A stretch of 64,000 nt of DNA. Origin: a virus. Under the pieces are notes generated by a model, which saw nothing but the letters and a program-made list of their open reading frames with translations, was not told the origin of the DNA and ran no database searches. Where the stretch lies: IMG/VR virus record IMGVR_UViG_3300009550_000010, positions 58,500-122,499 of that record. One strand, given 5' to 3'. Position numbers and translations under genes: made by a program. Each line of letters opens with the position of its first letter. The first letter of the stretch is position 1. Positions 1 to 8,889 of this stretch are shown piece by piece.

Positions 1-235
1 TGATAAAAACATCTTCCTCAGACATTTTCATCCAAGGTTCAAATTTATATCCCAAAGGGATATTCGCTCCATGGGAGCGAACCTCTTGACAGGTAAGTGG
101 ATTATCTATGATTACAGTCTCTTCTTGAGCATCTTTATTAACTATAACTTTTGTGAGTATCTCTTCACCTGTAACAAGTTTGACGGATGCGACAAACTCA
201 TCGTAAGGTTCAGATTGTGATTTGGATGATGTCAT
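1..235 (-). CDS. Lsm/Sm-like phage protein, partial (C-terminus outside window)
   Basis: The frame opens at an ATG at 235 and runs off the window edge, so only the first 78 residues are visible. It reads MTSSKSQSEPYDEFVASVKL, then VTGEEILTKV, NPLTCQEV and FEPWMKMSEEDVF. The pattern 'F-V-x-V-K-L-x-T-G-E-E-I', then 'N-P-L' and 'F-x-P-W-M', resembles short Sm/Lsm-like proteins common in T4-like cyanophages; that match is from memory of the family. Its start overlaps the 3' end of uvsW by 26 nt, so it is probably translated from the same message. Function unknown; RNA binding would be inference only. Confidence 0.7.
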   Translation of the reverse strand, partial: MTSSKSQSEPYDEFVASVKLVTGEEILTKVIVNKDAQEETVIIDNPLTCQEVRSHGANIPLGYKFEPWMKMSEEDVFI

Positions 236-1658
236 AACTAAAATTTTCTTCGTTGTAGTATTTGATCCTTTCGATAAGATGGTTCAAGGTATAGTTTTGC
301 CTTGATCCTTTCTTACAATCATCAGCTACATCATAAAGAGTTGCTTTGAGTTTGTTTTGAGATTTACGTAAGACTCTACCTATGGACTGTAAGGTTCTAA
401 TTCTAGACTTACTAGGTGAAGCAAAGATAATGTTGTGGAGATTTTTGATATTGATCCCAGTTGAGAAAGTTCCGAATGAAGCAACTATGATTGCATTGGA
501 TTCCTCTTCTGTAATTCTCCTAACTTCTTCTCGCTCCTCTGTGTCCACACCTCCGTGAACAAAGAAAACTTTACGTTCGTTAGTATTTATGAGGTTATAT
601 AAGACCTCTCCGTGTGCTGCTACCCGACTAAACAAGATTAAAGTATTACCTTTCAAGTCCAGTGCTAGGTTTCTTATAAACTTATTTCTCTTTTCGTGTC
701 CTATCAAGTATTGAATTTCATCCTCATACACATCAAATTTTTGTGGATCATGCTTGAGTAGAAGCACTTTGATACTGAGTTTTGCTAGGAAACCCTTCTC
801 CTGTAATTGTTTAGTGTCCACGATTTTATAAGAGGGTCCGAATAGACCTTCAAGAACCCACTTATGAGTTTGAGTACCATCGAGTGTACCCGTAAATCCG
901 TACCTATACTTCGTGTCATACAGTTTTGTCATTATACTTACTAATGATTTAGACTTAAACTGATGTGCCTCGTCCCCAATTATTACAGAAAACCTCTCAA
1001 ACCACTTCTTAGGTAACTTGTAAATTGATTGCCAAGTTGATATAATAACATTCTTCTGACTCAACAGGTCTTTACCTGCATAGATTCTATGACAGTTCTC
1101 CTCGACATCCCATCCATAATCTATAAAGTCCTTATACATCTGTTCTACAAGAGACGTAGTAGGAACAACAATTAGTGTTGACCTATCATAAGATGCATGG
1201 TATCGTGTAATTGCATAGATCATCAAGGACTTACCAGATCCTGTTGGTGATATGATCAGTCTTCTATTCTTTTGTAATGCATCAAATACACCCTCAATCT
1301 GATAGTCTCTCGCCTTGTACTTCGAGATTGCCTTTAGATAGTCCTTTACCCCCTCATATGAAATTGATTCCGTCTCTTCGTATGGCAGTCCGTAGTACTT
1401 GGAGTTCTCAAATTCAAACTCGTAATTATATCTCTTGCAAAAAGAAGTAACCTTATCTAAGAGTCCAACATATATTTCTTGCTTCTGTAAATTATATAAT
1501 CTTATCTTACCATCCCAATACTTACTTCTGTACTGTGGCATGAACTTTGCACCAGGCACGTCAAATGTAAATTCATCTGACAATTCATGCCTAATATGTG
1601 GTTCACAATCTATGTGAAGAAAAACTTCGTTCTTCTTCTTTATAACAAGATCAGCCAT
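210..1658 (-). CDS. uvsW: UvsW-like ATP-dependent DNA/RNA helicase
   Basis: This is a superfamily 2 helicase. From the ATG at 1658 it has a small N-terminal domain (about residues 1-110), Walker A SPTGSGKS near residues 137-144, DEAH at 229-232, and a second RecA-like lobe containing SIGRVLRKS near the end. T4 UvsW unwinds branched DNA and R-loops and helps switch from origin-dependent to recombination-dependent replication. Length (482 aa) is close to the T4 protein. An upstream in-frame ATG at 1691 exists, but the start at 1658 gives an 8-nt overlap with the uvsY stop and begins MADLVIKKKNEV, so I prefer it. It lies directly downstream of uvsY, the usual cyanophage arrangement. Confidence 0.93.
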   Translation of the reverse strand: MADLVIKKKNEVFLHIDCEPHIRHELSDEFTFDVPGAKFMPQYRSKYWDGKIRLYNLQKQEIYVGLLDKVTSFCKRYNYEFEFENSKYYGLPYEETESISYEGVKDYLKAISKYKARDYQIEGVFDALQKNRRLIISPTGSGKSLMIYAITRYHASYDRSTLIVVPTTSLVEQMYKDFIDYGWDVEENCHRIYAGKDLLSQKNVIISTWQSIYKLPKKWFERFSVIIGDEAHQFKSKSLVSIMTKLYDTKYRYGFTGTLDGTQTHKWVLEGLFGPSYKIVDTKQLQEKGFLAKLSIKVLLLKHDPQKFDVYEDEIQYLIGHEKRNKFIRNLALDLKGNTLILFSRVAAHGEVLYNLINTNERKVFFVHGGVDTEEREEVRRITEEESNAIIVASFGTFSTGINIKNLHNIIFASPSKSRIRTLQSIGRVLRKSQNKLKATLYDVADDCKKGSRQNYTLNHLIERIKYYNEENFSYDIIQITI

Positions 1659-2109
1659 AACCTGATGAGAATCTACGCCACTCAATTGCATTCTTTATTT
1701 GGTAGGTTCTATTTGTGATCTGTCTCAGTATCTCTTCCAAGAACTTTAACATGGTATCGTAGTATTCAATCTTCAGTTTAGTCTTACTCAGTTTCTTATC
1801 TGAGTCAAGATATAACTTGAGGTCATCTTTATCTCTGACCTTGTAAGGAAAGGGTTCTTCAGCATATACTTGTGCTGTTGCTTTCCCTGTGTAATACTGT
1901 CTACGATCTAATAGCATAGAACTATACACCTGCTCATCACGCTTTCGCATGAGAAGTATTGTATTATATAGCTCGTAATACTTAGCGTGTAATTGTGGTA
2001 TTCTTAGCGACTCACTATCCAATTCATCTTGATTCATTTTGGAATCTGCATTCCACATGTCTTGTATCCCTTCTATAGATAAAGGATTAGACTTTCTTTC
2101 CATTGACAT
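1651..2109 (-). CDS. uvsY: UvsY-like recombination mediator
   Basis: A 152-aa mostly helical, charged protein, close in size to T4 UvsY (137 aa). T4 UvsY loads the recombinase UvsX onto single-stranded DNA covered by gp32. Segments such as LHAKYYELYNTILLMRKRDE and LKIEYYDTMLKFLEEILRQI fit the helical UvsY pattern, and it sits immediately upstream of uvsW as in T4 and cyanophages. Its start overlaps the end of the upstream tail gene by 23 nt, and its stop overlaps the uvsW start by 8 nt. A second ATG two codons in (2103) is equally possible. Confidence 0.85.
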   Translation of the reverse strand: MSMERKSNPLSIEGIQDMWNADSKMNQDELDSESLRIPQLHAKYYELYNTILLMRKRDEQVYSSMLLDRRQYYTGKATAQVYAEEPFPYKVRDKDDLKLYLDSDKKLSKTKLKIEYYDTMLKFLEEILRQITNRTYQIKNAIEWRRFSSGYG

Positions 2110-2662
2110 CGATCACATCATATATGGTATATTTGAAAGAAGCTTCAGCAGTATAGTATGTCTGCTCATCTGCAGTGGCATTAAAAGGAACACCAGATAA
2201 CTGATAGGGGAATAAATCCCTAAACTTTATACTTACTGTTGGGTTGAAGTTACTACTCAATACTTGTATTGTAGCATCAGATCTCTCATTTGAGGGATCA
2301 TTAGGGTTATCTACTTGTATTTTGTTATTTAATAACTCACTATATTGATTGATAGACTCAGGAAATCCCAGTGATGTCATCCACTGATATAACTGAAGAT
2401 AGTTTTCCATATCTTCATCAACCATAAAAGTAATTCTTAGATCATCATACTGTAACTTATCACCTGGTACAGGAATATCTCTTAGGTAGTTCGCTTGATT
2501 CGCTACACCTAGTGTAATCTGAGGTAGGTTAGCAGAATTGCAAAGGAAATCTACCTTTGGACATCTATTGAGGATAAATTTGAATCCAATAATAGATAAA
2601 AAATTTCTATTTGAAACCTGTTGCAGTTTCATTGGGTGTCCAACACCCTGTCGTACAGGCAT
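2087..2662 (-). CDS. Tail tube-fold protein, gp3-type tail completion protein by synteny
   Basis: 191 aa. The sequence looks like a tail-tube-fold protein: 'IGFKFILNRCPKVDFLC', 'LPQITLGVANQ', 'DIPVPGDKLQYDDLRITF', 'VDEDMENYLQLYQW', and a C-terminal 'FRDLFPYQLSGVPF' followed by an aromatic-rich strand. The gene next to uvsY in cyanomyoviruses is usually called gp3 (tail completion and sheath stabilizer); that assignment rests on remembered synteny, not on recognised T4 gp3 residues. A tube initiator or other tube-like baseplate component is the main alternative. The start at 2662 is ATG; an internal Met at residue 11 is possible. It probably acts late, in tail assembly. Confidence 0.6.
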   Translation of the reverse strand: MPVRQGVGHPMKLQQVSNRNFLSIIGFKFILNRCPKVDFLCNSANLPQITLGVANQANYLRDIPVPGDKLQYDDLRITFMVDEDMENYLQLYQWMTSLGFPESINQYSELLNNKIQVDNPNDPSNERSDATIQVLSSNFNPTVSIKFRDLFPYQLSGVPFNATADEQTYYTAEASFKYTIYDVIDVNGKKV

Positions 2663-2684
2663 TATTATAATTACTTTCTTCTAT

Positions 2685-2849
2685 TTATTGCCAATATTCG
2701 TCTAGTATATCAAAAGTTTTATTGAGGTATTCGTCTGCACCTCTGCATTCCCACTCTCCTTTCTCTCCAATCTCACACTTGTAGTGTAATTCTCTTTTGA
2801 GTTGCATGAGTTTACTGGTCATAGCAACCTTGTCTAGTCTGCCATTCAT
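2685..2849 (-). CDS. Small conserved phage protein, 54 aa
   Basis: A short frame beginning MNGRLDKVAMTSKLMQLKRE and ending ADEYLNKTFDILDEYWQ. Its ATG overlaps the TGA of the next gene upstream (2846-2849, ATGA), and its stop leaves about 22 nt before the tail gene, so it fits the tightly packed operon. It is charged and probably helical, with Cys at residues 25 and 35 and no membrane segment. I believe similar small proteins occur beside gp23 in cyanophages, but I cannot name a function. Confidence 0.72.
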   Translation of the reverse strand: MNGRLDKVAMTSKLMQLKRELHYKCEIGEKGEWECRGADEYLNKTFDILDEYWQ

Positions 2850-3049
2850 CTTCTTTTAGTTTTGACGTATTCCAGAACATCTTCCCTAATTTGCATTAGT
2901 TCATAAAAGCAGTGTTGATTGTGTGCACAACTTCTAAGTGTATGATCTGGTTTGTGTACTGATTCTATGTATAAATCCAGTGCACGATTGAATTTTTCTG
3001 TTTTTGTTTCCTGATTTATAATACTGTTTTGATCTTTCATTGCTGACAT
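2846..3049 (-). CDS. Small hypothetical protein
   Basis: 67 aa from the ATG at 3049; a longer frame from a TTG at 3058 is possible, and so is an ATG at 3040. It contains ALDLYIESVHKPDHTLRSCA and ELMQIREDVLEYVKTKRR, giving a likely helical, basic C-terminus. Its stop overlaps the next start (ATGA). It is the last gene before the gp23 terminator on the upstream side, so it may be transcribed separately from the capsid genes or reached by read-through. Function unknown. Confidence 0.7.
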   Translation of the reverse strand: MSAMKDQNSIINQETKTEKFNRALDLYIESVHKPDHTLRSCAHNQHCFYELMQIREDVLEYVKTKRR

Positions 3050-3071
3050 TGCTTTCAATATAATTTAGCAT

Positions 3072-3100
3072 AAAAAAAACCCACCTGCAAGAGGTGGGTT
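3072..3100 (-). terminator. Rho-independent terminator after the capsid gene
   Basis: On the minus strand AACCCACC (3100-3093) pairs with GGTGGGTT (3085-3078) around a 7-nt loop, followed by a run of eight T. It lies 22 nt past the gp23 stop and upstream of the small genes, so it ends or attenuates the highly expressed capsid transcript. Confidence 0.9.
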
Positions 3101-3121
3101 CTGAGTATATAAGCGACTCGC

Positions 3122-4528
3122 TTACATTAGGTTGAGTACCTTTACTCTTCTGTAGTATCTATTGCTGTTAGCAGTGATTCTACCAAGACCTTGAGTTGTA
3201 CCTTCAGCAAATGGGTTGGCGACCATACCATATCTGGTCTTGAAGCCAATCTTGGGCTGGAAGGTGTCTTGTCCAACTGCTCTTACCATTTGTAGAGGAA
3301 CATATGGGCAATAGAATAAACCAGCGTCATAAGGTGAAGTACCTTTGTAACCCATAACGTAGTACTGGTTAGCGTCTAAGTTAGCAGCGAAAGGATCGAT
3401 GTAAACTTTGTATCTACCGTTTAATGTACCAGCGAATGTGTTACCTGTGTCATCAACAGTCAAGTTGCTGTTTAGTGCAGGTGTATAATCTAACTGACCT
3501 GCTGCTGTTAGTGCTGATGCTACGTCTGCAGAACATAGGATGATGTTACCCTTTCCACGACGAGTTCTTTGTGCGATTGCGTTAGCATCTCTTTCAAGTT
3601 GGAAGATCATTCCTTTGAACTTCTCAACCATCCATCTTCCGTTTGAGTCTGTGTCTAGGTCAAACGCACCAGTGTTTGCTGTGTTTGTTTGTGCACCAGC
3701 TTCAGCAGACTTGTAGATAGTTCTAATGATCTCTCTATTGATCTCAGCAAGGATCTCAGTAGATAAGATATTAGCAAGTTCTGCTTCTGCATCTAGACCA
3801 TGAATTGCCTTCAAGTCTTGTGCTAGTTCTAGACTGTACTCTGCCTTGAGAGCTCTTGACTTTGCAGTCACAGATATCTTCTCAATGCTGAATGCCATCT
3901 CACGGAAGTCGTTAGATGCACCGTCTCCGAGTGTCTCTAAGTTCTGTGTCTTGAAACCTTGTCCTGTGCTGTATGCATTGTTAGCACCACCGTTCAAGAT
4001 AGATGGGTTTGAACCGCCTTGTGCAGTTGTACCGAAACCAACGTCGCTATCTCCATCAGTTGCTCCTGTGTAGTCACCCTGTGTGAGTGATGCAGCAGAG
4101 TTCTGAGCAGAGAATGCTGAATCTGGTTCGTTGAATAATGCTTCTGTTCCGTTCTGATTATCGAAGCGACTTCTCATCGCAAAGATAAGACCAGTAGGTC
4201 CGTTCATTGGTTGTACACCAGCAAGGTCGTATGCCACCAAGTTAGGCATAGATCTTCTGATCAATGAAATTAGAACTGGGTCGAAACCAGCAACAGGTCC
4301 ACCTGTAGCAGCAGAACCAGAGAAACCTGGATTACCTGTGCCTGATGGGTCTGTGTTTACTGTAGGAGGTGCTTCTGATAAGAATGCTCTCTCCTCTCTT
4401 AAAAATCTTTCTTGGTTTTCTAGAAGTTGTGCAGTAACCGCTTTTCTATGAGTGTCCTGAATCTTATCGATTCCTTCTGCTTCTAAAAGTGGTGCCCACT
4501 TCTTCTGGAGTTGTCCAGAATTAAACAT
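3122..4528 (-). CDS. 23: Major capsid protein gp23
   Basis: The 468-aa precursor of the T4-type hexameric capsid protein, HK97 fold. The N-terminus MFNSGQLQKKWAPLL and the region after about residue 52 match the cyanophage gp23 pattern. 'AFLSE|APP' at about residue 52 fits the prohead protease rule (cut after L/I-x-E), so residues 1-52 are probably removed by gp21 during head maturation. The Gly/Ala/Ser-rich loop (residues 60-190) and the C-terminal 'GFKTRYGMVANPFAEG' are typical. An AAGGA ribosome site precedes the ATG, and a strong terminator follows the gene. No late octamer is seen in the short gap to gp22. Confidence 0.97.
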   Translation of the reverse strand: MFNSGQLQKKWAPLLEAEGIDKIQDTHRKAVTAQLLENQERFLREERAFLSEAPPTVNTDPSGTGNPGFSGSAATGGPVAGFDPVLISLIRRSMPNLVAYDLAGVQPMNGPTGLIFAMRSRFDNQNGTEALFNEPDSAFSAQNSAASLTQGDYTGATDGDSDVGFGTTAQGGSNPSILNGGANNAYSTGQGFKTQNLETLGDGASNDFREMAFSIEKISVTAKSRALKAEYSLELAQDLKAIHGLDAEAELANILSTEILAEINREIIRTIYKSAEAGAQTNTANTGAFDLDTDSNGRWMVEKFKGMIFQLERDANAIAQRTRRGKGNIILCSADVASALTAAGQLDYTPALNSNLTVDDTGNTFAGTLNGRYKVYIDPFAANLDANQYYVMGYKGTSPYDAGLFYCPYVPLQMVRAVGQDTFQPKIGFKTRYGMVANPFAEGTTQGLGRITANSNRYYRRVKVLNLM

Positions 4529-4565
4529 GATTGTTATTCCTTAATTGGATGTGGTTTTAGTTAAT

Positions 4566-5642
4566 CTATTGGAACTTAGTCAGTGCCTGAATGTAAGCAT
4601 CCATTGCTGGAGTTGTCTCTACTACAGGTGCTTCTTCAGAAATGACTTCTGGGTTCTCTGTCGCTGCAGGTTTGGTGAAATAACCTTCCTTCAACGTTGA
4701 GAGTTTGTCCCTGTACTGTTCTTCGCTTTCAAACTCAACACCTTTAGCAAGATCAGCAAGTTTCTCTTTCTGAGAAAGTGCTAGTCCATTACTTACTTCA
4801 TCAAGGATGTTGTCGGAGACAGATGCAGATAGACGCTGAGTTAGAGCGACGTTGCTGTCAATCTGTTCGTTGAGTTTATTCTCCATTTCATCAAGTTTAG
4901 TGACCATTGCCTCAAGTACATCATATTTCTCTTCAGGGATTGATACATAATGTTCTTCAAAAAGTCCTTTGAGACCTGTCATGAAGGATTCAGAGAGTTC
5001 CCCTCTGATTCCTGTTTCGACTTGTAACGCATTCTCGTTGATCCATTCGTTTGAAACGTACTCTAGATAGGAATCAACACGTTCAGTCAACTCTGTACGA
5101 ATATTGCTAACTTCTTCAGTTAGTTTATCTTCGTACTGAGTTTCTAGATTGCTTTTGACTGCTTCAATTTTTGATTTGATTGCTGCCTCAAAAATTGTTT
5201 TTGTCTTTTCTTTGAATTCTGCAGATAGTTCCTCACCTTCTAATAATGCTTTAACATCATCGTCAAGGTTGAGTTCTAATTCTTGAACTTCTGCAACGAT
5301 AGGTTCTTCGGAAACTACTTCCTCACCTTCTGGCTGTGTCTCTTCGTTAGCACCACGACCATATCCTGTGCTCTTCAAAGCAGCAGGTCCAGGTAACTGA
5401 ACTGTACCAGCAGTTCCCTTAGTTACAGGATTACCTGCTTGACTAAACTCTTTTGATGGAGTTTTTAACTTATTGGAGTCATCTGTTGGTGAATTGTTGG
5501 TAGGTGTTGGACCTCCTAAGTCCTCTACACTCGCACTACCAGCATCGGGTACATAATTTGGAGCCTTTGGCATTGGGTCTGCTTTCGCTGCACCCTTAGT
5601 AACCTGGTTCTCCATTTCATGTAGTTGTTTTTTCGCAGCCAT
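4566..5642 (-). CDS. 22: Prohead core scaffold protein gp22
   Basis: 358 aa, very acidic, with a long central predicted coiled coil (about residues 110-300) and Pro/Thr-rich ends, as expected for the T4 scaffolding core protein that is degraded by gp21. It lies between gp21 and gp23, the conserved position. The N-terminal 100 residues are low in complexity and contain two similar stretches, 'NQVTKGAAKAD' and 'NPVTKGTAGTV'. A late-promoter-like motif lies 39 nt upstream of the start. Confidence 0.9.
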   Translation of the reverse strand: MAAKKQLHEMENQVTKGAAKADPMPKAPNYVPDAGSASVEDLGGPTPTNNSPTDDSNKLKTPSKEFSQAGNPVTKGTAGTVQLPGPAALKSTGYGRGANEETQPEGEEVVSEEPIVAEVQELELNLDDDVKALLEGEELSAEFKEKTKTIFEAAIKSKIEAVKSNLETQYEDKLTEEVSNIRTELTERVDSYLEYVSNEWINENALQVETGIRGELSESFMTGLKGLFEEHYVSIPEEKYDVLEAMVTKLDEMENKLNEQIDSNVALTQRLSASVSDNILDEVSNGLALSQKEKLADLAKGVEFESEEQYRDKLSTLKEGYFTKPAATENPEVISEEAPVVETTPAMDAYIQALTKFQ

Positions 5643-5680
5643 TGGTTAATTCCGTATTTTTCCTTAGAATTTTCTGTTAT

Positions 5681-5687
5681 TATTTAG
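5681..5687 (-). promoter_or_regulatory. Late-promoter-like motif before gp22
   Basis: Minus-strand CTAAATA, about 39 nt upstream of the gp22 ATG in the gap between genes 21 and 22. T4-like late promoters use TATAAATA-type octamers read by a gp55-type sigma factor. Confidence 0.5.
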
Positions 5688-5691
5688 ACAA

Positions 5692-6339
5692 TTATAGATC
5701 TGACAAGAACTTTTGGAATAATCTTAGTCGATTTTCTTGAAGTGTCCTTGAATCTACGAGGGTATTTATCTCCTTTTTAATCGCCTCAGTTTTCTTTTCA
5801 CGCAAAACTGATCCTTCCCATACCCACTCTTTACCTTCCATCACACCATCTACAAAAGCGTCTGGTGCACTGGGATCTGCAACTATGTCTGCAGCAGTAG
5901 CAAGCATAAAATCTTCGCCAACATAAGAAATACCTTCTTTGTTCACGATGGATCCCATACCTCTTGATGATACACCAAGTTTTACTCCATCTGCTAAGAG
6001 AGATTCAGCAATTTTTCCCATCGGTGTGCTCAAGATTTGTGCCTTACCTATAAAGTTATTACCTTCCTGTGTAAGAGCGACAATCTTGTGAGATACTCTG
6101 TCAAGATTTATCTGTGGTCCGTCTGGATGTCCTAGTTCTCCTAGTGCACGTCCTTTAGATACAAATGCCTCATTATATCTCTTGACCTCATTCATCATGG
6201 TATTGATAGGATAGCAACGTTTGTTGCGGTTCACTACCTCTGCCTGTAAGAAAGGACCTTGAATATAAAGGGTCTTCTTGCCATCTTTTTCTTCAGTAAG
6301 AATATCTACTGATTCAATTTCTTCAGAAATTAACTTCAT
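5692..6339 (-). CDS. 21: Prohead maturation protease gp21
   Basis: 215 aa from the ATG at 6339, which overlaps the stop of the upstream gene (ATGA); the longer reading from 6372 is less likely. It is a serine protease of the herpes/T4 prohead family. The likely catalytic His is in GELGHPDG (His71) and the Ser in LGVSSRGMG (Ser124 or Ser125), both in the family order. It cleaves gp23, gp22 and other head proteins after L/I-x-E. Context between gp22 and the head genes agrees. Confidence 0.94.
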   Translation of the reverse strand: MKLISEEIESVDILTEEKDGKKTLYIQGPFLQAEVVNRNKRCYPINTMMNEVKRYNEAFVSKGRALGELGHPDGPQINLDRVSHKIVALTQEGNNFIGKAQILSTPMGKIAESLLADGVKLGVSSRGMGSIVNKEGISYVGEDFMLATAADIVADPSAPDAFVDGVMEGKEWVWEGSVLREKKTEAIKKEINTLVDSRTLQENRLRLFQKFLSDL

Positions 6340-6902
6340 CCTATCCCTACCTCCTTTAGATGTAATGTGCATCCTGATGCTGTCTCAGGTGCTAATCTGA
6401 ATATCACAGATTTAGATAGCACTGCTGCTCCTGTAAAATCTGCTAGTGATGATGTGTCAGCATTGACTGTAAGAGTTGTCTTATAGTCATTGTTCCTTTG
6501 AGGATCTGACTTTGCTGTAACTTCTACATGTGCGATTGTACTATTGTATGTACCAACTGCAGATCCAGAGAGAGTTACGAAGTCTCCTACTCTAATCTTT
6601 GTATCTGTATGGTCAACAGTAATAACTGCAGATGCTGCTTTACTTATAGCTGATACTGGTGCGTTTGCTGGATGTCCGTAACGATATAGGAATGAATCCC
6701 CTTTCGCTACATGAAATGATCCAACACCTGCTTGGTTAGCGGTATTGCAAACTGCAATATCACCTGCTGCTTTCGCATCTGAACAAACAACGTAAAGTAC
6801 ACCTGTCTTCACAGTTTGAGCAGACGTTACAGCAGAAGTTGCGTTTGCACTACTTACCGTTCCAATATCTGTTACTAATTTAAGTGGTTGTGATGCACTC
6901 AT
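6336..6902 (-). CDS. Probable head-associated structural protein
   Basis: 188 aa, Ala/Ser/Thr/Val-rich and predicted beta-rich ('GVLYVVCSDAKAAGDIAVC', 'KIRVGDFVTLSG', 'ASGCTLHLKEVGIG'). It is linked to its neighbours by 4-nt ATGA overlaps on both sides, between the gp67-like gene and gp21. This position in the head operon suggests a virion or decoration protein. I recognise no T4 counterpart and no catalytic motif. Confidence 0.8.
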   Translation of the reverse strand: MSASQPLKLVTDIGTVSSANATSAVTSAQTVKTGVLYVVCSDAKAAGDIAVCNTANQAGVGSFHVAKGDSFLYRYGHPANAPVSAISKAASAVITVDHTDTKIRVGDFVTLSGSAVGTYNSTIAHVEVTAKSDPQRNNDYKTTLTVNADTSSLADFTGAAVLSKSVIFRLAPETASGCTLHLKEVGIG

Positions 6903-7147
6903 TCTTCTTCCTGTTCAGTTTCTTGATCTATTGAAGCGTCCACTTCTGTTTCTGCCTGTGCCACTGGTTCCTCTGCTTCTACTTCTGGTTCTTCTGGTTG
7001 GTCACCAAATAATCCAGCCGCAACATCAGGTGTCAGGGCATCAACTCTCGCTGCCGATTTAACAAGGAGTGCTTGCTTGATAGCATCAGATACTTCCGAT
7101 GAAGGTGCATCTGTACCTACAAGGTCTACAATTTCAGACGGTTCCAT
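6899..7147 (-). CDS. Small acidic prohead core protein, gp67-like
   Basis: 82 aa. The N-terminal half is helical (EIVDLVGTDAPSSEVSDAIK, then ALTPDVAAGLFG), and the C-terminal 35 residues are almost only Glu, Asp, Gln, Ala and Val. The size, acidity and place between gp20 and gp21 fit the T4 gp67/gp68 core proteins, which shape the scaffold and are cut by gp21. The name is inferred from position and composition. A perfect TATAAATA motif lies about 30 nt upstream of the start. Confidence 0.72.
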   Translation of the reverse strand: MEPSEIVDLVGTDAPSSEVSDAIKQALLVKSAARVDALTPDVAAGLFGDQPEEPEVEAEEPVAQAETEVDASIDQETEQEEE

Positions 7148-7175
7148 AAAATAATTTTAAATAAACACTTAGTGT

Positions 7176-7183
7176 TATTTATA
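7176..7183 (-). promoter_or_regulatory. Late promoter TATAAATA
   Basis: Perfect minus-strand TATAAATA that contains the TAA stop of gp20. It lies about 30 nt upstream of the gp67-like start and would drive the 67-like/21/22/23 head genes. Confidence 0.7.
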
Positions 7184-8858
7184 TCTTCGCCTTCTTGATA
7201 TCTATTCCTGGTGCTTCAGTTGCCCCTTCTCCTTTGGCATTTGCCACATCTGGTTCTTTTGGAGTCTTACCTAATGCTTTGGCTGCTTCTATATCAGCGT
7301 CGATTCTACCTTGAACCATTTGGTTCTGCGTATCTAATGGGACTCCAATTCCTGATGCATTTTCTTCCTCCATCTCTTGTGTCATTTCTTCTATCTCTTC
7401 ATCTGTCTGACGTAAGACTTTACGCTTGACGTAATCTCTAGAATAGTATGTGCCGATGTAAGGTTCGATTGCAACCATGATGTTCAATCTTTCAGTCATC
7501 AACTCATGATCTTTGAGTTCTGCAAAATGATTATCATACTTATAATCAAACTGTATGTGCTCTGCCATCTTCTCGAAATCTTCGGGAGTGACAATGTTCT
7601 TGAGTATAAGTTGAGTCTTGAGTAGATCAATGAATAAACCACTGAATCTCTTTCTCAGTCTACCAACAAACTTACTGAACATAAGTTCGTCTCTTAGTAT
7701 CTCTGATGATCTACCTAGATTGAATCCATCATTAGCACCAATACGTGACTCAGGTACGTTTAGTGAACGATATAATTTCTTCTGGAAGTAATCAATATCA
7801 GTCAGTTCACCTAAGTTCTGTCCACCAGGCAGTGTAGTAATCTCAGTTCCTCTTCCACCCTCTCTTCTAGGTAACCAGAAATCTTCAAGCATAGACATGA
7901 ACTTCTTGTCATCCTTGATCTCACCAGTGTTAGCATCATATACTAACTTGTTTCTATAGCGAGACATTACATCACGAAGGTATTGCTCTGCCTTTACCTT
8001 TGGTAGATTACCAACGTCAATATAAAATATTCTTCTTTCTGGTGCTCTCGATAATCTGTAGATAACAAGAGAGTCCTCAATCATACGTAACTGATTAAGT
8101 CCTTTGATTGCCTTGTGAAGATAAGAGAGAGTAAGTTTTTTATTCCTATCTACTAATCCAGAATGTACATGAGTTATAGAATCTTTTGCTATTTTTATAC
8201 CTTTACCTGCAACTGAACCATACTTCTGTGCCATACCTTGAGGATAGTATGTGTAGAATTCTTTTACTTCAGCATCTCTGACAGCAGTTGTCTCACCTGC
8301 GTATGGTAAAACAGGTATGCCTTGTGTGCCTTTAGGTCCTCTATCTTTCTTCTGTACTCTCATCAACTTGAGTTTGAGAGAGTCAATATATCTTACTTCC
8401 TGTATACCTTCGTCTGGTTTTTGTACGTCAATTACCTTATGATAATATAATCTACCATCTACATACCAGTTTCTGAATATCTCATGTGCTTTTTTATCGA
8501 ACTGCAATAAGTCCTTGACTCCCTTAAACTCTTCTCTTATAACCTTTCTCATGTTTTCACTAACAGGAAGATTATCAAGATTGATTTCTACAGGACTATC
8601 ATTACTGTCAGATACAATCGCCTCATTTACAACATGCTCAATCGCTGTGTCACACTCTGGATGAAGTGACATATCACGATATCTTTTTATTACATCAAAC
8701 TCTGTACGGAATACTCCTTCTATATCTACATACTGACCATAAAAACCACTGGACAGAAAATAATCAGCCCCGTCCTCATTATTCTGAGGAACAGGACTGA
8801 CAATATTCTTATTCTCTTTGTTGGGTTCGGGTAGCCCAAACCCAAAAAGTTTTGCCAT
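7179..8858 (-). CDS. 20: Portal vertex protein gp20
   Basis: 559 aa, the T4-type portal that forms the dodecameric ring at the head vertex through which gp17 packages DNA. Recognisable cyanophage gp20 segments include 'RTEFDVIKRYRDMSLHPECD', 'YHKVIDVQKPDEGIQEVRYI', 'AVRDAEVKEFYTYYP' and 'TTLPGGQNLGELTDIDYF', the last being the classic marker-gene region. Length is normal for cyanophages. The C-terminal 60 residues are low in complexity. Its own upstream gap holds a late-promoter-like AATAAATA. Confidence 0.97.
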   Translation of the reverse strand: MAKLFGFGLPEPNKENKNIVSPVPQNNEDGADYFLSSGFYGQYVDIEGVFRTEFDVIKRYRDMSLHPECDTAIEHVVNEAIVSDSNDSPVEINLDNLPVSENMRKVIREEFKGVKDLLQFDKKAHEIFRNWYVDGRLYYHKVIDVQKPDEGIQEVRYIDSLKLKLMRVQKKDRGPKGTQGIPVLPYAGETTAVRDAEVKEFYTYYPQGMAQKYGSVAGKGIKIAKDSITHVHSGLVDRNKKLTLSYLHKAIKGLNQLRMIEDSLVIYRLSRAPERRIFYIDVGNLPKVKAEQYLRDVMSRYRNKLVYDANTGEIKDDKKFMSMLEDFWLPRREGGRGTEITTLPGGQNLGELTDIDYFQKKLYRSLNVPESRIGANDGFNLGRSSEILRDELMFSKFVGRLRKRFSGLFIDLLKTQLILKNIVTPEDFEKMAEHIQFDYKYDNHFAELKDHELMTERLNIMVAIEPYIGTYYSRDYVKRKVLRQTDEEIEEMTQEMEEENASGIGVPLDTQNQMVQGRIDADIEAAKALGKTPKEPDVANAKGEGATEAPGIDIKKAKI

Positions 8859-8881
8859 AATTATATTTTACTGTGTTGACC

Positions 8882-8889
8882 TATTTATT
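8882..8889 (-). promoter_or_regulatory. Late-promoter-like motif before gp20
   Basis: Minus-strand AATAAATA, one mismatch from TATAAATA, overlapping the gp19 stop codon and about 25 nt upstream of the gp20 ATG. Confidence 0.5.
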